The notes under the pieces are model-generated. The model saw only the letters and a list, made by a program, of their open reading frames with translations. It did not search any database and was not told where the DNA came from. Positions 24,265-38,151 of a DNA stretch of 64,000 bases are shown here, piece by piece; the first letter of the stretch is position 1, and each line of letters opens with the position of its first letter. The position numbers and the translations under genes are program-made. Source of the DNA: Gossypium raimondii (lineage: Eukaryota > Streptophyta > Magnoliopsida > Malvales > Malvaceae); the NCBI RefSeq assembly GCF_025698545.1, contig NC_068569.1, forward strand, positions 13,764,001 through 13,828,000, read 5' to 3'.

Positions 24265-27200
24265 ATGTCTTGGGGACTAGGATGGAAACGTCCTTCGGAG
24301 ACCTTCCGTTTATCTCTAAACTACGGATACGAAGAATCGACGGAAAAACCTCACCGCAAACCCTCGTCACCGGTTATGACTTCCTCTTCTTCCTCCTCCG
24401 CATTGTTAGCGTCTTCAGACCTGCAAGACCTCGGCTCCAGGATCGATCTGGATTGGGTGTCGGGAGATGACGACGACCAGGTGGCGCTAAGGCTGCAATC
24501 TCAGCTGATGGTGGCGCTTCCAGCGCCTCAAGATGCGGTGGCGATTGAATTGAGAGAGACGGCAGAAAATGTTGTGAGGGTCGAGATGAAGGTGGAGAAG
24601 AAAAGGGAGCCCTTACGAGCGGTTACAATGTTTAAGGCTGGCGGGTCGGGTCAGCAGAGTGATGGAGTTGGAGTCCTGGCTCGATTGTTAAGGTCAGATT
24701 TGGTTCTTTCTGGTGACGGGAGTCCCACCGGATATGATGACCATTGGAGAAGTGTAACTTTGCTTAGCCTCTGTGGCTGTGGTTTAACGGTAATTACTTG
24801 TTTTCCTTTACCTTTTCATCGGTGATAGTTATTTATATATTTGCAGAAATGTGGGAGCAATAGAGTGCAATAAAGTATAAGGCTACGTCTAGGCTGTTTT
24901 TAATTAATAATTGATTTTTTCATTGTCAACAATACAAATTGGTATTGAGAAAAAGTGGGACCATAAATTTTTTTAATAAATATTTGAACTTTTATCAGGC
25001 ATGTTTCTTTTCCTTTCCTTCTGTAGTTTGATGCTCACTGGTTGCTTACTTTGTGATACAGACACTGCCTATCGAGTTAACTCGTTTGCCAGTTCTTGAG
25101 AAAATATACCTTGATAACAACAAGCTATCACAGTTACCAAATGAGCTTGGTGAATTAAAAACCTTAAAAGTTCTTAGGGTCGACAACAACATGCTTGTTT
25201 CGGTTCCTGGTAAGCCTAATCTTGTTTTTACATTTAAATTACTTTCCTCAAAGTTATACTACCATATCAAGTTCACAACTTGCAATACAAGGGAAAATTT
25301 GTTCTCATGATTTTGGAGGGTCTAAGCCAATGATGTTGGAATCTACCATATTTACCTCAGTGGCCATTTTCCTTTTTCTTTCTTTCTTTCTTTCTTTTTC
25401 TTTTTTTTTTTTTTTGGGGGAGCAGTAGAGTTGAAACAGTGCATCGGACTGGTGGAAATATCATTCGAGCATAACAAACTTGTTCGGCCTCTTCTTGACT
25501 TCAGGTCACTTTATTGAACAACCTATTTCTTTTAGGCTAGTGAATATATAGCTTTCTCTGGTCTAATGCTTTTCTCCAGTTGGATGGCAGGGATATGGCT
25601 GAGTTACAAATTCTGAGGTTATTTGGTAATCCACTAGAATTCCTTCCTGAGATTTTGCCTTTAAGGAAGCTCCGTCACTTGTCTCTTGCCAATATTAGGA
25701 TTGTGGCTGATGAAAATCTAAAATCGGTGACTGTGCAAATAGAGGTACAGGTCAACCAATATTAGCTGTTTGTATGCTCATGCCTTTAAATGAGCATAAT
25801 AAATATATGAAATGAAGTGCTTCTCTTGTCGTGTTACAGATGGAGAATATTTCTTATTTTGGTGCGTCTAGACACAAGCTCAGTGCCTTTTTCTCTCTCA
25901 TATTCCGTTTCTCCTCTTGTCATCACCCTTTGCTTGCCTCTGCACTGGCCAAGATAATAATGCAAAACCAGGGGAATCGTGTAGTTGTTGGTAAAGATGA
26001 GAATGCATTGCAGCAGCTCATAAGCATGATAAGTAGTGACAACCGCCATGTGGTACACTGGCTATACTTTCCTTTTATGAGGTCACATAGGGCATCATCT
26101 CTTTTTCTTTTCCCTCCCTATTTTGCACCTTCTTTATAGTTCTGTTTTGTCCCAGGTCAAACAAGCCTGCTCTGCTTTATCAACTCTTGCTGGGGATGTT
26201 TCTGTGGCCATACAATTGATGAAATGTGACATCATGCAACGCATAAAAAATGTTATGAAGTCTCCTGCCCCAGAAAAACTGATTTCTGTGCTGCAAGTTG
26301 TGGTCACACTGGCCTTTGGATCTGATACTGTAGCTCAGAAGATGCTAAACAAGGATGTTTTGAGATCATTAAAATTATTGTGCGCCCATAAAAACCCAGA
26401 GGTAACTGTCTGATTATAATTGACTCATATATTGAACGGTTAGGTATAATTTAACCTATCCAATCAGGTGCAAAGGCTTGCTTTGGTAGCTGTAGGAAAT
26501 TTGGCCTTCTGTCTGGAGAACCGCCACATTCTTGTCACCTCTGAAAGTCTGAGGGAACTTCTCATGCGCTTGACTTTTACACCTGAACCACTTGTTAATA
26601 AAGCTGCAGCTCGTGCTTTGGCAATTCTTGGTATATTTTTTTGGATTTGACTTTTTTTTCGTTTAGAATCTTAAGATTATAAGATTATCTGATTATGTTC
26701 TTTTTCTAGGAGAGAATGAAAGTTTGCGACGTGCTATTAGAGGGAGACAAATACCAAAACAAGGCCTACGCATACTCTCAATGGATGGAGGTGGCATGAA
26801 AGGTCTTGCAACTGTGCAGATCCTTAAAGAAATTGAGAAGGGAACTGGAAAGCGGATACATGAGCTATTTGACCTTATATGTGGAACATCGACAGGTGGT
26901 ATGCTTGCTGTTGCCCTTGGTATTAAGTTGATGACCTTGGAGCAGTGTGAAGAGATTTACAAAAAGCTTGGTGAGTATGCTGCATAAATATTCATTCAAT
27001 AACAATTTACTTGTAGTTTATTTTTTTACTTTATTCTCCCATATTGGTTCTGTAGGAAAACTTGTTTTTGCTGAACCTATGCCAAATAACGAATCAGCAA
27101 CTTGGAGGGAAAAGTTTGATCAGCTTTATAAAAGTTCATCACAGAGTTTCAGAGTTGTTGTACACGGATCTAAAGTATGAATCTCTTTTATGTATACAAA

Positions 27201-30200
27201 ATTTGTGCATCTTTTTTCAATGACAAGTTCCTCATGTCTTGCTGGAAAATGTATGTGCATCAGTATGCATACAGGGATATGCATGAATAACTGTGTGAAA
27301 TTAGATCTCAAACAAATGGGATTGTCCTATTTTCTAACCAGATAATTTAGGAGCTTTTAGGGGATTTACAATAACTTCTGGAGGTGTTCATTATACCAAT
27401 AATTCAAATGGGCCTGTTTGTTTTACCTTTCAAAGTATCATTTGCTTTCAACAAGACATCATAACTTTTAGTATTGCAGCACAGTGCAGATCAGTTTGAG
27501 AAGTTGCTAAGGGAAATGTGTGCTGATGAGGATGGCGACCTACTAATTGAATCTGCTGTGAAAAACATTCCAAAAGTTTTTATTGTGTCAACTTTGGTGA
27601 GCGTGGCACCAGCTCAGCCTTTTTTATTCCGCAATTATCAGGTTGAGGTCAAGAGTTCCTTTTTTATCATATAATATGAACTCTTTTTGGGTTCAGGTAT
27701 TTTCTTGCTTATATATGGTAATCTTGTTAGCTGTATAAATTTGTTACACACCTTTTTTTTACTACTGTGCAGTACCCTGTGGGAACACCTGAAGTGCCTC
27801 TTGCAATATCTGAAAGTTCAGGAATCACCATTCTAGGGTCTCCAACTACAGGTTCTCAAATTGGCTACAAACAAAGTGCTTTTATGGGAAGTTGTAAACA
27901 CCATGTGTGGCAAGCTATAAGAGCATCTTCTGCTGCCCCATATTATCTTGATGACTTCTCTGATGGTATTTTTCTTCTGTTTGCTTAGATCAACTACACC
28001 TTTTAAGAATGTCTAAGCTTTTTAACCTTTATTTAACCATTTGTGTAGATGTGTACCGTTGGCAAGATGGTGCTATAGTGGCAAACAATCCAACTGTCTT
28101 TTCCTTAAGAGAAGCACAACTTTTGTGGCCTGATACAAAAATTGATTGTATAGTTTCAATTGGTTGTTGTTCTCTGCCTATTAAGGTAATTGCTTCGCTT
28201 TTGGGCTTTTGCCATTTAAGAATTTTTCATGACATTGCTCTAAGTATCCATATACCTTTACCAATAACCATGACCCTGAACTGCAAATCACCATTTCACG
28301 AGTATATTCCTGCAGAATAATAGGAAACAGAATAGGTGCTTTTATTGATGATTCAACTTCTACGTGATATGTTCCTATGTGGTTCTGATATTTTGCCTAA
28401 CTGGATGATAAAAATCAAAAGACTTCAATTTCATAAATTCATGATTATCTCTTCTGTGTTATAGGCACGAAAAGGTGGTTGGCGTTATCTAGATACCGGA
28501 CAAGTGTTGATTGAGAGTGCATGCTCTGTGGATAGAGCTGAGGAAGCTTTGAGCATACTGTTGCCTATGCTCCCTGAGATCCAATACTTTCGGTTTAATC
28601 CAGGTACAAAAATTTACAGGTTCATTATGGCTTTCACGGTTGTGTAACAGCTCTTTAGTTAAATAATTATGAACTTTTCACTATTTTATATGGTTGCCCC
28701 TGGAGTTGATGAACGTTGTGACATGGAGCTGGATGAGACTGATCCAACAGTTTGGCTGAAACTGGAAGCTGCTGTAGATGACTACATCCAAAACAATTCA
28801 GATTCCTTAAAGAACGCATGTGAAAGGCTTCTTCTACCCTTTATACATGATGAGAAGTGGGCAGACAGTTTGAAATCTCCACATTTTATGAAGGCAAAGG
28901 CAACAAATTCAGGTGTTGAACCTTGTTGTTGTTAGTTGTCATGTGCTCTAACTTTCTGGATGCTATGCTAAATCTTCTCAAATTCATTTTTCTTGGTCTA
29001 TACCAGTTCTAGGTGAAAGTAGCCCTTCATTAGGTTGGAGGCGAAATATACTGCTTGTTGAAGCTTTGAATAGTCCTGATTCGGGAAGAATTGTGCACCA
29101 TGCTCGGGCACTTGAGTCATTTTGTTCAAGAAATGGAATAAGATTATCTCTTTTGCATGACATATCTGGAATTTCAAAGGCGGTACTGGAAAAAAGATTT
29201 CCAACATCGTTTACCTCTCATCTGATCACTGAAAGTTATCCCTCAAGCCCTCTTGTTTTCAGTCCTGATGTTGGCTCGCAAAGGCTTTGCCGAATTGACA
29301 TAGTCCCACCTTTAAGCTTGGATGGATCTGGAAAAACAGTTACTTCACCCCCAGAACTCTCTCCTGAACCCAGGCAGCTTTCTTTACCCGTACAGTCATT
29401 ACACGAGAAGTTACAGAATCTACCACAAGTGGGCATTATACATATGGCACTTCAAAATGACTCCATTGGCTCAATATTAAGGTCGAAAAGCCTTTCTGTT
29501 TTGTCACATAATTTGTGTGTGTAGATTATGCCCTAATCCTAACCTTCTAACCTTATAGCTGCTACTTTCTCTAGTTGGCAGAAGGATGTGTTTGTCGTGG
29601 CTGAACCTGGAGAACTGGCTGATAAGTTTCTACAAAGTGTCAAGGATACAATGTCCTCTGTGATGCAGAACCAGAACCGGAAGGGTGCATTACCTTTTGC
29701 TAATATTGCTGATTTGGTTCACTGCAGACCATACTTCCAAGTTGGAAATATTGTCCACAGATATGTTGGACACCAAACCCGAGTGTGATGCTTTTCTCAT
29801 TTGCTTTGTAATGATTTCATTTGCTGTCAATTTGGCGTTATCAAAACTAATGAACTTCTGTTGTGATTTTTATGATTTGTTAAAGGTCATGGAAAATGAT
29901 AAAGAAATCAGGGCATACATGTTTTGTCGTAACATACCTTCTTTGCACATAATACCTGAAGATGTTCGTTCCACGGTATGTACGTGGCTTTCATTTGATT
30001 ATCTAGTTTACCAGTCAAAGCACATGATACCTGAATCCCGATGACATCCATTGGATAATTTGTATTTCCCTTTTTCACTCTTGTTAACTTTTGCATGGAG
30101 AAATAATTCGTTGTTAACCTCCATGTCTATTAATGTTCTGTGTTCTGGTTGTCTTGTAAGGCCAATATCTCATTTAAAGGTCTAGTGTAATTTCCCTTGG

Positions 30201-30950
30201 TCCAATTGTATAACTTTATGGATCGAGATGACCTTGCTAGAAATAAGATTACCGTTATTTTTTAGCCAAATTGCAGTTATTCTGGATGTTGTAGGGCCAA
30301 TGTTCAGCATATTCAAAAAATCCCACTTTCAATGGCAGCGGAAGTCCTTTTTTATATGTTTTATGTTATTTTATTTCTGTTCTCTGTGGATAATGAGCTA
30401 TGATACCCTGAAGAAAATTGTTTTGGTATCATTTTGCTGAAAATATTTTTTTCTTTTTGACAAATTGTGCTATGTTGAATAATGCTAGGTTGGAGCTTGG
30501 AGGGACAGGATCATAATCTTCACCGGGACTCATGGTCCCACTGCAAATTTGATTGAGGCCTTTCTGGATTCTGGGGCAAAAGCTGTTATATGCCCCATTG
30601 CTGAGCCCCAAGATGTGTCAGTGACAACAGTTACTGGATCAGGAAAGTATAACACCCCCGAAAACGGAGGGTTCAAGATTGGTGCAGAAGATATAGAAGG
30701 TGAAGAGGCTGAACGTATCAGTCCAGCAAGCGATAGGGAAGACAACGACTCGGAGAAGAATGGAAACCACCAAACTAGCGGTTTCCGGGACGAAGAAGAA
30801 GAGGAACTATCAGAGTTTGTATGTCAGTTTTATGACTTGGTACTGCGTGAAGGAGCAAGCGTGGATGCTGCCCTGAAAAATGCTCTTGCCTCCCATCGGA
30901 AGCTGAGGTATTCCTGTCACCTTCCGCGTGAAAATGAGCTTGTCAGATGA
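24265..30950 (+). CDS. pPLA-I: Patatin-related phospholipase pPLA-I (LRR-ARM-patatin)
   Basis: A lipid acyl hydrolase acting on phospho- and galactolipids, linked to jasmonate supply and defence. Eighteen exons: 24265-24789, 25062-25209, 25426-25504, 25591-25744, 25840-26052, 26156-26401, 26468-26630, 26710-26970, 27056-27174, 27480-27641, 27773-27965, 28049-28185, 28465-28603, 28706-28912, 29007-29481, 29575-29782, 29886-29975, 30489-30950. Together they give 1326 aa, close to Arabidopsis At1g61850. Order: acidic N-terminus, leucine-rich repeats (about 170-290), armadillo-like region (about 330-500), patatin domain with oxyanion DGGGMKG (535-541), nucleophile Ser570 in GTSTG and Asp761 in DGA, then a long C-terminal region with an acidic stretch. 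The catalytic dyad is intact. It starts MSWGLGWKRPSE, as in the orthologue. Confidence 0.95.
25374..25416 (+). repeat. CTTT/T-rich microsatellite in pPLA-I intron 2
   Basis: A run of about six CTTT units followed by a T tract just before the branch-point and acceptor region of the intron (acceptor at 25425). It forms an extended polypyrimidine tract and is likely length-variable. Confidence 0.8.
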
Positions 30951-31029
30951 GGCAGAGAGAGAGAGAGAGAAAATAGAAAATATCAAGTGCATGACTAACT
31001 CCTAAATTTATTTTCTATCATTCATTATA

Positions 31030-31968
31030 GGTTAAAATATACTCCTAGTTCGTTCCTATATTTTTCATGGTTTGAGAATTTAGTTTTATTTTTTTATTTT
31101 ATTTAAAAATTCATATCCAATAGATAGCTCTGTTAAATTTTTCTGCTGACATGGATTTTAGGAAGAAAATTATTTGGTATTTTACATGTCATTTAAAGGG
31201 TAAATTAGAGAAGTAAAAAAAACTAACAAATAAAGGCAGTAAAAAGTTTCGTAATCTTACAGAGAAAAAACTTTGAAATCTTGGAAGAAAAACCTTAAAT
31301 CCAGTCGTATTTTATGATTTTTAAGTGAAATACCGAACTCATTTTCAATCCCTGATATTCAAATTTAAACCCAATCTAAAACCTAACTCCTTTCGAGAAA
31401 TTTGAATCTGGAAGCTAATCCGATCTCAACCTTCAGTGGTCTCTAAATCTCAGTCTTGCAATCTTTTGCATCTGAGATTGCAAAAGATAAAAATAAACCA
31501 AGTTTATCAGCTTGAATCTGATAGTTTATGTGAGTGTGGGTTTTATTTATATTTTGGTATTTATATACAGTTTATATGTATAATTTATGTATATATAATG
31601 GGTTAGGGTTTCAATAAAACCTATAAAATACAAAAAGGGTTTAACATTTCAAATAATTTCGATTCAATGTTTTGGGCTTGGTTTCTTTGTTTTCATTTTA
31701 AGATTAGTTGCAGAGAAGAAGATAATAAAATGTTTTTACGCCACATTTCTCTGGTTGAGAAGAAAGTATTGAAACATGTTTCTATTCCTCATTAATTTAC
31801 ATTTTAAATGACATGTCAAATGCCAAGTAAGTGTTATTTTTCTTTCTAAAATCCACATCAGCATAGTTAAATAAAAAATATATATGGACTAAATTCCTAA
31901 AATTAAAAGTAGGAGGACTAAATTCTCAATACACCAAAAGTACAGGGACTAAAAAGCATATTTTAACC
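31030..31968. mobile_element. MULE-type MITE, 939 bp, with perfect 9-bp TSD
   Basis: A non-coding element with imperfect terminal inverted repeats of roughly 170 bp (left end GGTTAAAATATAC, right end ATATTTTAACC). It is flanked by identical 9-bp direct repeats TTCATTATA at 31021-31029 and 31969-31977. A 9-bp target duplication is the mark of the Mutator superfamily. It inserted about 80 bp after the pPLA-I stop codon, so probably in or next to its 3' UTR. Confidence 0.8.
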
Positions 31969-32701
31969 TTCATTATATTAACAAGAAGTGTATATATATT
32001 GAAATATGTATATAAATTGAAATTTCGTCTTAGCGCCTGGCGATAGCTGTTTCCGTGTGTTGTAACCTAGCCAGTGTCTTCTTATGAGCTTATTCTGTAT
32101 CATTATTAGAATACAATTGCTAAAAACGACCACAGATAGTTACCATTGATGGTAAGGGTGATGGATTGAAGATGATGATTGCTATATAAAGCATAAACTC
32201 ATTAAATTGATCGTACATTCTTTTTTTTTGTAGAAAATGATTTGTTTTCCTTTTCACCATGAGGATCTTCTTTGATGGATTACTTGCTCGAAATAGAGAG
32301 AGAAAACTTTATTTCTTTTTTATCATTATTACTTTCTGATGATCTTTTCACTCAGCTCGCTAGAGCTTCAAATACCCTTATGTTCATGTTTTTTAAACTG
32401 AAAGAAGATTTATAATTGAATGTCCTATTTTATTTAAATGGTTAATCCTGACGTTAACATAAAAATGCTACCTAAAACTTTATGGGGGGGGGGGGGATGC
32501 AGGGCAATATTGCAAACACATGAAGTATATGATTATGTTATCCCTATCCAGTGCTCCAATTGTGCAGAAACCCATACTGACCACTTTTATTAAAAGTGCT
32601 TAAGACTAAAATGGCTAATTAAAGTAACTTCAATTGCCATATCTTCAAAAAGATCACCAGGGCCACCATTTTCTTCAGCGACAAGGTTCCATTAATAATA
32701 C
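31969..32701. other. Spacer downstream of the MITE
   Basis: No gene seen. Contains a homopolymer of 13 G at 32484-32496, unusual in this AT-rich spacer and likely unstable or error-prone in sequencing. Confidence 0.5.
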
Positions 32702-32974
32702 CAGCATACCACTTCGAATGCACCAAGTTTTTCTCAGAGAACTCCTGTTGTGATAGGAACAAGAGGAACTGTGGGATCACTACTCGAGAAGGAAATTGAG
32801 TACTTTATTACCAAGTTTGAGTTAGAGGGACGAGGGAGCTTTGCCTTTTGGACGTCTCATGGACAAATAGTGGAAAGGGATTGCAGGAGTGGTCATTCAA
32901 GACCTAGTTTCTGGCTGGCAATGGAAGAGGTGGCAGCGGATTCCGACCAGCGACCAAGCCTATGTTGCAGATAA
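32702..32974 (+). CDS. Possible small conserved plant protein, partial or broken
   Basis: An open stretch without an ATG start in frame; an in-frame TAA lies at 32696. The translation reads QRTPVVIGTRGTVGSLLEKE followed by IEYFITKFELEGRG and later SRPSFW and SDQRPSLCCR. The GTRGTVGSLL...EIEYF phrase looks like a small plant family I half-recall but cannot name. It may be the second exon of a short gene whose first exon I could not place, or a remnant. No function is proposed. Confidence 0.3.
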   Translation, partial: QHTTSNAPSFSQRTPVVIGTRGTVGSLLEKEIEYFITKFELEGRGSFAFWTSHGQIVERDCRSGHSRPSFWLAMEEVAADSDQRPSLCCR

Positions 32975-34109
32975 ATATGAATCAGCTAAAGAAGATTCCT
33001 GGTTTCAGTTACAGGATCCTTAAAAATGACGTGTATAACTTTCAGGTTTAGTCCATGTTGGAGGCAGCCTCTTAAGTTGGATTTTTAGGAACCCACCCTT
33101 CAAGCCCAGAGCTTCGACTTCTCTTCGTAAAAATCAAAACCCATGGTTACTCTTTTTCTTAGAGACACAATCATGTTGAACTGCGGCACAGAACCCTGGA
33201 GGTTCCCCTATGTATGGTTTCGTTATCTGTCATGCGCAATCTTTGAATTGTATATGCCGATATACTTACAAAATGAAAAACACCCTTTGTTCTGCTTGGT
33301 CTTGCTGTCAACTGCTAATCTAATCAGCTCCCAACTTTATGAAAAATATTCAAATCACTTAATTTGAGAAAAGGGAATGAGATCCATGTCAAGATTTTGT
33401 ATTCTTTTTACAAGTATCATTGACATTAGAGGAATCCTGAAATATGATGTTCAGATAATGCCATAACAGCTCCAATTGGCCTCCTTCTTTTTGTTACTTT
33501 CACTGCCTCTCAATATCGCTTACTGCAATTGCAAGAACTTGATAATTGATAAAGACCCTTTACAGGGTACTTCTCTTCATGACCATCAACTTCTGCCGGC
33601 TCTTAAATAATGGCTCTGCCTGCAGATTAAAAAAATTAATTTAAATTGATGAAACATGATCATCAAGTTGTTAAAATATTAATTATTGATTAATTTATGT
33701 AAAACTAATTTAATTTTATATTAATGTGAGTGCATCCTTTCTAGTAATAAGTAAGAGATGATGAGTTTTTTTAGCTAAGCAATGAAACAATAACCATTGA
33801 CATGACTTAAAATCGAATTTTGAAAAATTAATATTTATAAATCATAGAATAAACTTAAAAGATCCCTTAATTTCAAAACGTGAAGTTTTGTTACCAAAAA
33901 TAATTGATTATGAAATCCATTTAAATACTAAAGTAACCAAGCTTTATAATCCATTGTCATATCATTTCATACGTATCAGCATAAAAATGTTAATACTTGT
34001 AAATTAAAATTGTACAAATTCTAAAAGTGTTTAATTTTTTTATATGAATGTAACACCACACAATCTTTGTTTCTTAACAATTAATATAATATTTAAAATT
34101 ATCCATAAT

Positions 34110-34217
34110 TCTTTCCCATTTTTGAAATAAGAGGATAATGTATTTCAACGCACTCGAACCCTTTTTTTTTTTGCATTGGTAACAATGTCAATGCCAACCG
34201 AGCAAATATTCAATCAA
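34110..34217 (-). mobile_element. tRNA-derived SINE-like copy
   Basis: Read on the minus strand it has a tRNA-promoter-like head: an A-box-like CTCGGTTGGCAT and a B-box-like GGGTTCGAGTGC, followed by GAAATACATTATCCTCTTATTT. The same order of blocks recurs at 37429-37540 and 38152-38264. No coding capacity. Confidence 0.6.
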
Positions 34218-36170
34218 CATCAACCAGTATAATTATATCCTATATTTGATTTAAAATAATATACTAAACAATTTTTTGTAACTTAAATTCAATTCTTAAT
34301 TTTTTTAATACTTATTTTTACAACATTTAATCTTTTTAATTTATCAAATACAATCAAAATTGAAAATATAAATTCAAACCGGACCAAAGCCAGGCGAACT
34401 GGATTGAGAGGAGCGGACCCCCCGCCAATGAATACATTTCTGGTTCTTGTTCGGCATTGCTGATCCTTTTGAATTATGATAAGATAAGATAATGTGCTTC
34501 AGTAATTGTAGCCTTCTCTTTTTCTATGTATGCAGACGTGTAATTTTCGTAGCCAATCAACCGTGTCTAGAGGCTTACGTGGATAGCAAAGGCCAAGGGC
34601 TCCAAAGAAATCAATATGTTCATCTAATAAATATAAATAATTTAATGCTAGATATGACATCAGTTTTATAAAAGATAAAATAATTTAATGAGATTTTGGT
34701 GACGGGACATCGGATTATCTTTAACAAATTTTGAATTGGTATTGGTAGGGAGTCCACAAGCTTTTCAACAGTAAAAACATATTGTTTCTAAAATGATTAT
34801 GTTCAATTTTATATATTTCGAAAAGAGTTTACCATATCACCAAAGAATATCCTTAGTAGAGTCAAAATTCATGCCCTTATTTGATATTAGTAGATAAGAA
34901 TAGTACCATTTAAACTACATTTATTTTTATAGATGAGATTTTTCGTAACTTCTATAAATTTAATTGCACTCTCTTCAAAGTTGAGGAATAAAATTTGAAT
35001 ATATAAACACCTTCAAACATAATATTTCCATACATTTTAAAAATTTCTAAAAAAATCGATGTTTTCCCAATAGGCTTCATACCCAAATTTAATCCCTCGT
35101 CATTTTATTATGATATAAAAACAGAAGGTTGCCAGGAAAAAAAAAAAAACATGAACTACCATGCAATTGTTTAGTTGAACATCTCATCCCATTTATAATT
35201 ACTGTAATATATAAAGAGAAAATTTAATAAAACAACACTTATTGCCAAAAGAGATGATAAAACCGAACACGATTGTGCCTTGTTTGTATTAATAATATAA
35301 ATAAATAAATTGGCAAGTGGGGGAAATTCAGAAGACACCGCCAAAACCGTCCATGAGCCACTGGACACGTCATCGATAGGGCGCAGTGAAGAAACTTCGC
35401 GTCACAAGCTGTTAACGTAGTACTCCCCGGTTCTCACTTCTCCATGATTGTGGGACCCCGTCTCTCGGGAATCTCTTACGGCATATCCCATCTACCACAC
35501 CGGCTGGCTATCCTCTTACTTACTTGGCCTTTCCCTTTTATATTTTCATCTCCGGTTCTCCATTAATTTTAATCAATAAATCTGTGGTTTGGAATTTAAT
35601 ATTTTTAATATTCAATTAGATGCTAATAATTGAACAAATGTACCCAAAAAGCACTCCTAATCACAATATTAATATTTCAATCCTTCGTCATCTTATTTAT
35701 GCTGTTATTTATTAAAATTTTCATTTGATATAAATTTTAAAAAGTTTTAGTGTATATTTTTCTTCAATATTAAGGGTTTAGAAAATATTATAAGTCATAA
35801 TAGTAGTAGCAATTGTATAAAATTTTAATATTTTTTTATTATTTAAAAATTATAAACCATTACAATAGAATAAATTTAGTGATGGAATATGTACTTAAAT
35901 TTAATCATAATAATCAAATGAGAATATAAAATCACCGTTAATAATATTATAATAAAATTTTATATAATCAACATTTTGGATTATTTGAGATTTATGAAAT
36001 TATTAAAATTTTGTTAAGTTATAATTTCATTAATAAAATATAATATGTATAATATTTTGTCTTGTTTTTATTATGGATGCAATTATGTATAATTTATTTA
36101 AATAATGATTCATCATTTTATGAATTCATATAAATATTTAAGTTTAGAAAATATTCTACAATACCAACTA

Positions 36171-36265
36171 AATTATAGTTCGATTAGTGTGAGCATTATT
36201 TGTCAAGACAAAAAAATATAAATTTGAATGTGTTGAAACTTATTTATTCTTTTTTATTGTATTAA
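36171..36265 (+). mobile_element. Degraded SINE-like copy
   Basis: Matches the same block order at lower similarity: AGTTCGATTAGTGTGAGCAT, then ATTTGTCAAGACAA, then AATTTGAATGTGTTGAAAC. It is probably an old member of the SINE-like family described for the neighbouring copies. Confidence 0.4.
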
Positions 36266-37087
36266 AAAGAAAAAGAAAAAATATTCTACAGTAATTTTAA
36301 ATTATTTATTACATCAGATTTTAACTTTCCAATGAAAGGATAAATGTATAGTTCTGTCCTAAAATGAGTCAATAAATTAGTTATTACTTTATATATATGG
36401 AAAAAAATTATCTCCTAAAATTGGTTCCCTTGATATCTTTACATTTGTACTTATATAGCTATTTCCATTAATTAATTTAATATAAAATTATATAATATTG
36501 ATTATCATTATCCGAAAAAAAAGTGAGGATGAAAATCTCACATCACTATAATTCAAAGGCTGCATTGTAATGCGATGGTATAAAAGAGCTCGTAAAGTTT
36601 CACTAAAATTTTAAATTATGTTATTACATTTTGTATTTTTAAATTCGTCAATATTATTTTTATACTTTTAAAATTTAAAAATTTAGTTCATTCAAATAGT
36701 AACAGTAAATCCGTTTGGTTAAATTTTACTATTAATCATGTATCATGTGTAAAGTTATAGATTTAGTCAATATTCAGAATCGAATTATTCTTAGCAGCTA
36801 TATTTTTCAATTTTAAAATTTTAATCTCAATGAAAATGATAACCGTTAAGTTCATTAACAATTTTTTGAATAATATATGAAAATGGTAAACTAACATAAC
36901 ATTATACATGCGATAATATATTTGTAGCATTAAAATTTAACTTAATGAATTTAATAACTATTATTTGATCAAGACTAAAATTTTAAAATGCATGAATTAA
37001 AATAACCAAATTAAAACACAAAGATTAAATCCACAATTTATATATAATACAGGTACAGATAAAATTTAACCTTCAATAAAATGTAGG

Positions 37088-37197
37088 TTGAGAAGAAATC
37101 CAACTACACCTTTAGTAAGAAAAGGTGAACTCCCTAACGATTTTGAGAAGAAATCCAACTACACCTTTAGTAAGAAAAGGTTAACTCCCGAACGATT
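37088..37197 (+). repeat. 55-bp tandem duplication
   Basis: Two adjacent copies (37088-37142 and 37143-37197) begin TTGAGAAGAAATCC and end AACGATT, differing at only a few bases. It looks like a recent local duplication in non-coding DNA. Confidence 0.85.
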
Positions 37198-37428
37198 TTC
37201 TTCTTTCTAATTTAAGTGTATGTACTTTTATTATTATTATTATTTATAAATATGTAAATAAGACATTATGCTGTGCATCATGATTTAACTTTTTTTTCTT
37301 TAAAGAATAATCACTATCAATACTACATTGGTGAGAAAATGTAAAAGAGTTTTATATTTATATATTTTTAAATATTTTATTATAGATTCGATCATATATG
37401 TTTTTTATAATATTTAGAATTATTTATA

Positions 37429-37540
37429 GCTCCTTCCTTACTCATAAATAGGAGGATAATATGCTTCAACACACTCAAACTCACGTCTTCTTGCATTGAC
37501 AACAATATCTATGCTAATCGAATTAAGATTCAATCAGTAT
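37429..37540 (-). mobile_element. tRNA-derived SINE-like copy
   Basis: On the minus strand: AATTCGATTAGCATAGATAT, TTGTTGTCAATGCAAGAAGA, then GAGTTTGAGTGTGTTGAAGC and ATATTATCCTCCTATTT. It shares its block order with the copies at 34110-34217 and 38152-38264, in particular GCAAGAAGACGT. Confidence 0.6.
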
Positions 37541-38151
37541 TTATATTTATATTTTTAAATAAATGATATTTGTTAAGAAAAAAACCAAGGGTGCTCTCAA
37601 CAAAAAAAATAAAAAATCAAGGGTACTTTTTAAAACAATGGTAGATTTTTGAGGAGAGTTGCTTTTAATGGTAATATTTTTAGATGTATTTTAAGGAAAA
37701 ACATTTACATTAATATTATTTTACAATTTTTCATAATTTCTTTTATAACTGATCTTTTAATAATTCAATTATTATACTTAATTATATATATATAAATCAT
37801 GTAAGTTTGGAGTAAATAAAATTTTTACTATTTGTTTTATGTAATCAACCATTAAATATGTATTAATGTAGACAATATTTTATATTAATCGATAAAAATA
37901 TTATATCGATTTGAAAATTTACATGTATAATAAATACAATTATATTGTTAAGTTCAACAGTTATATTTAAAATATCAATTGCTGAAAAATTAAGAACATG
38001 CGTAAAACCATTTTAATTTTACTTTGCAAGTCGATTCCATCCATTTTAAGTGATAAGTTATTTTATTTGAGTATATGTTATATATATATATATATTTTTT
38101 TAAATTGTGTTTAAAATATTTATTATTTTAAAAAATTAATATTATGTTAAT

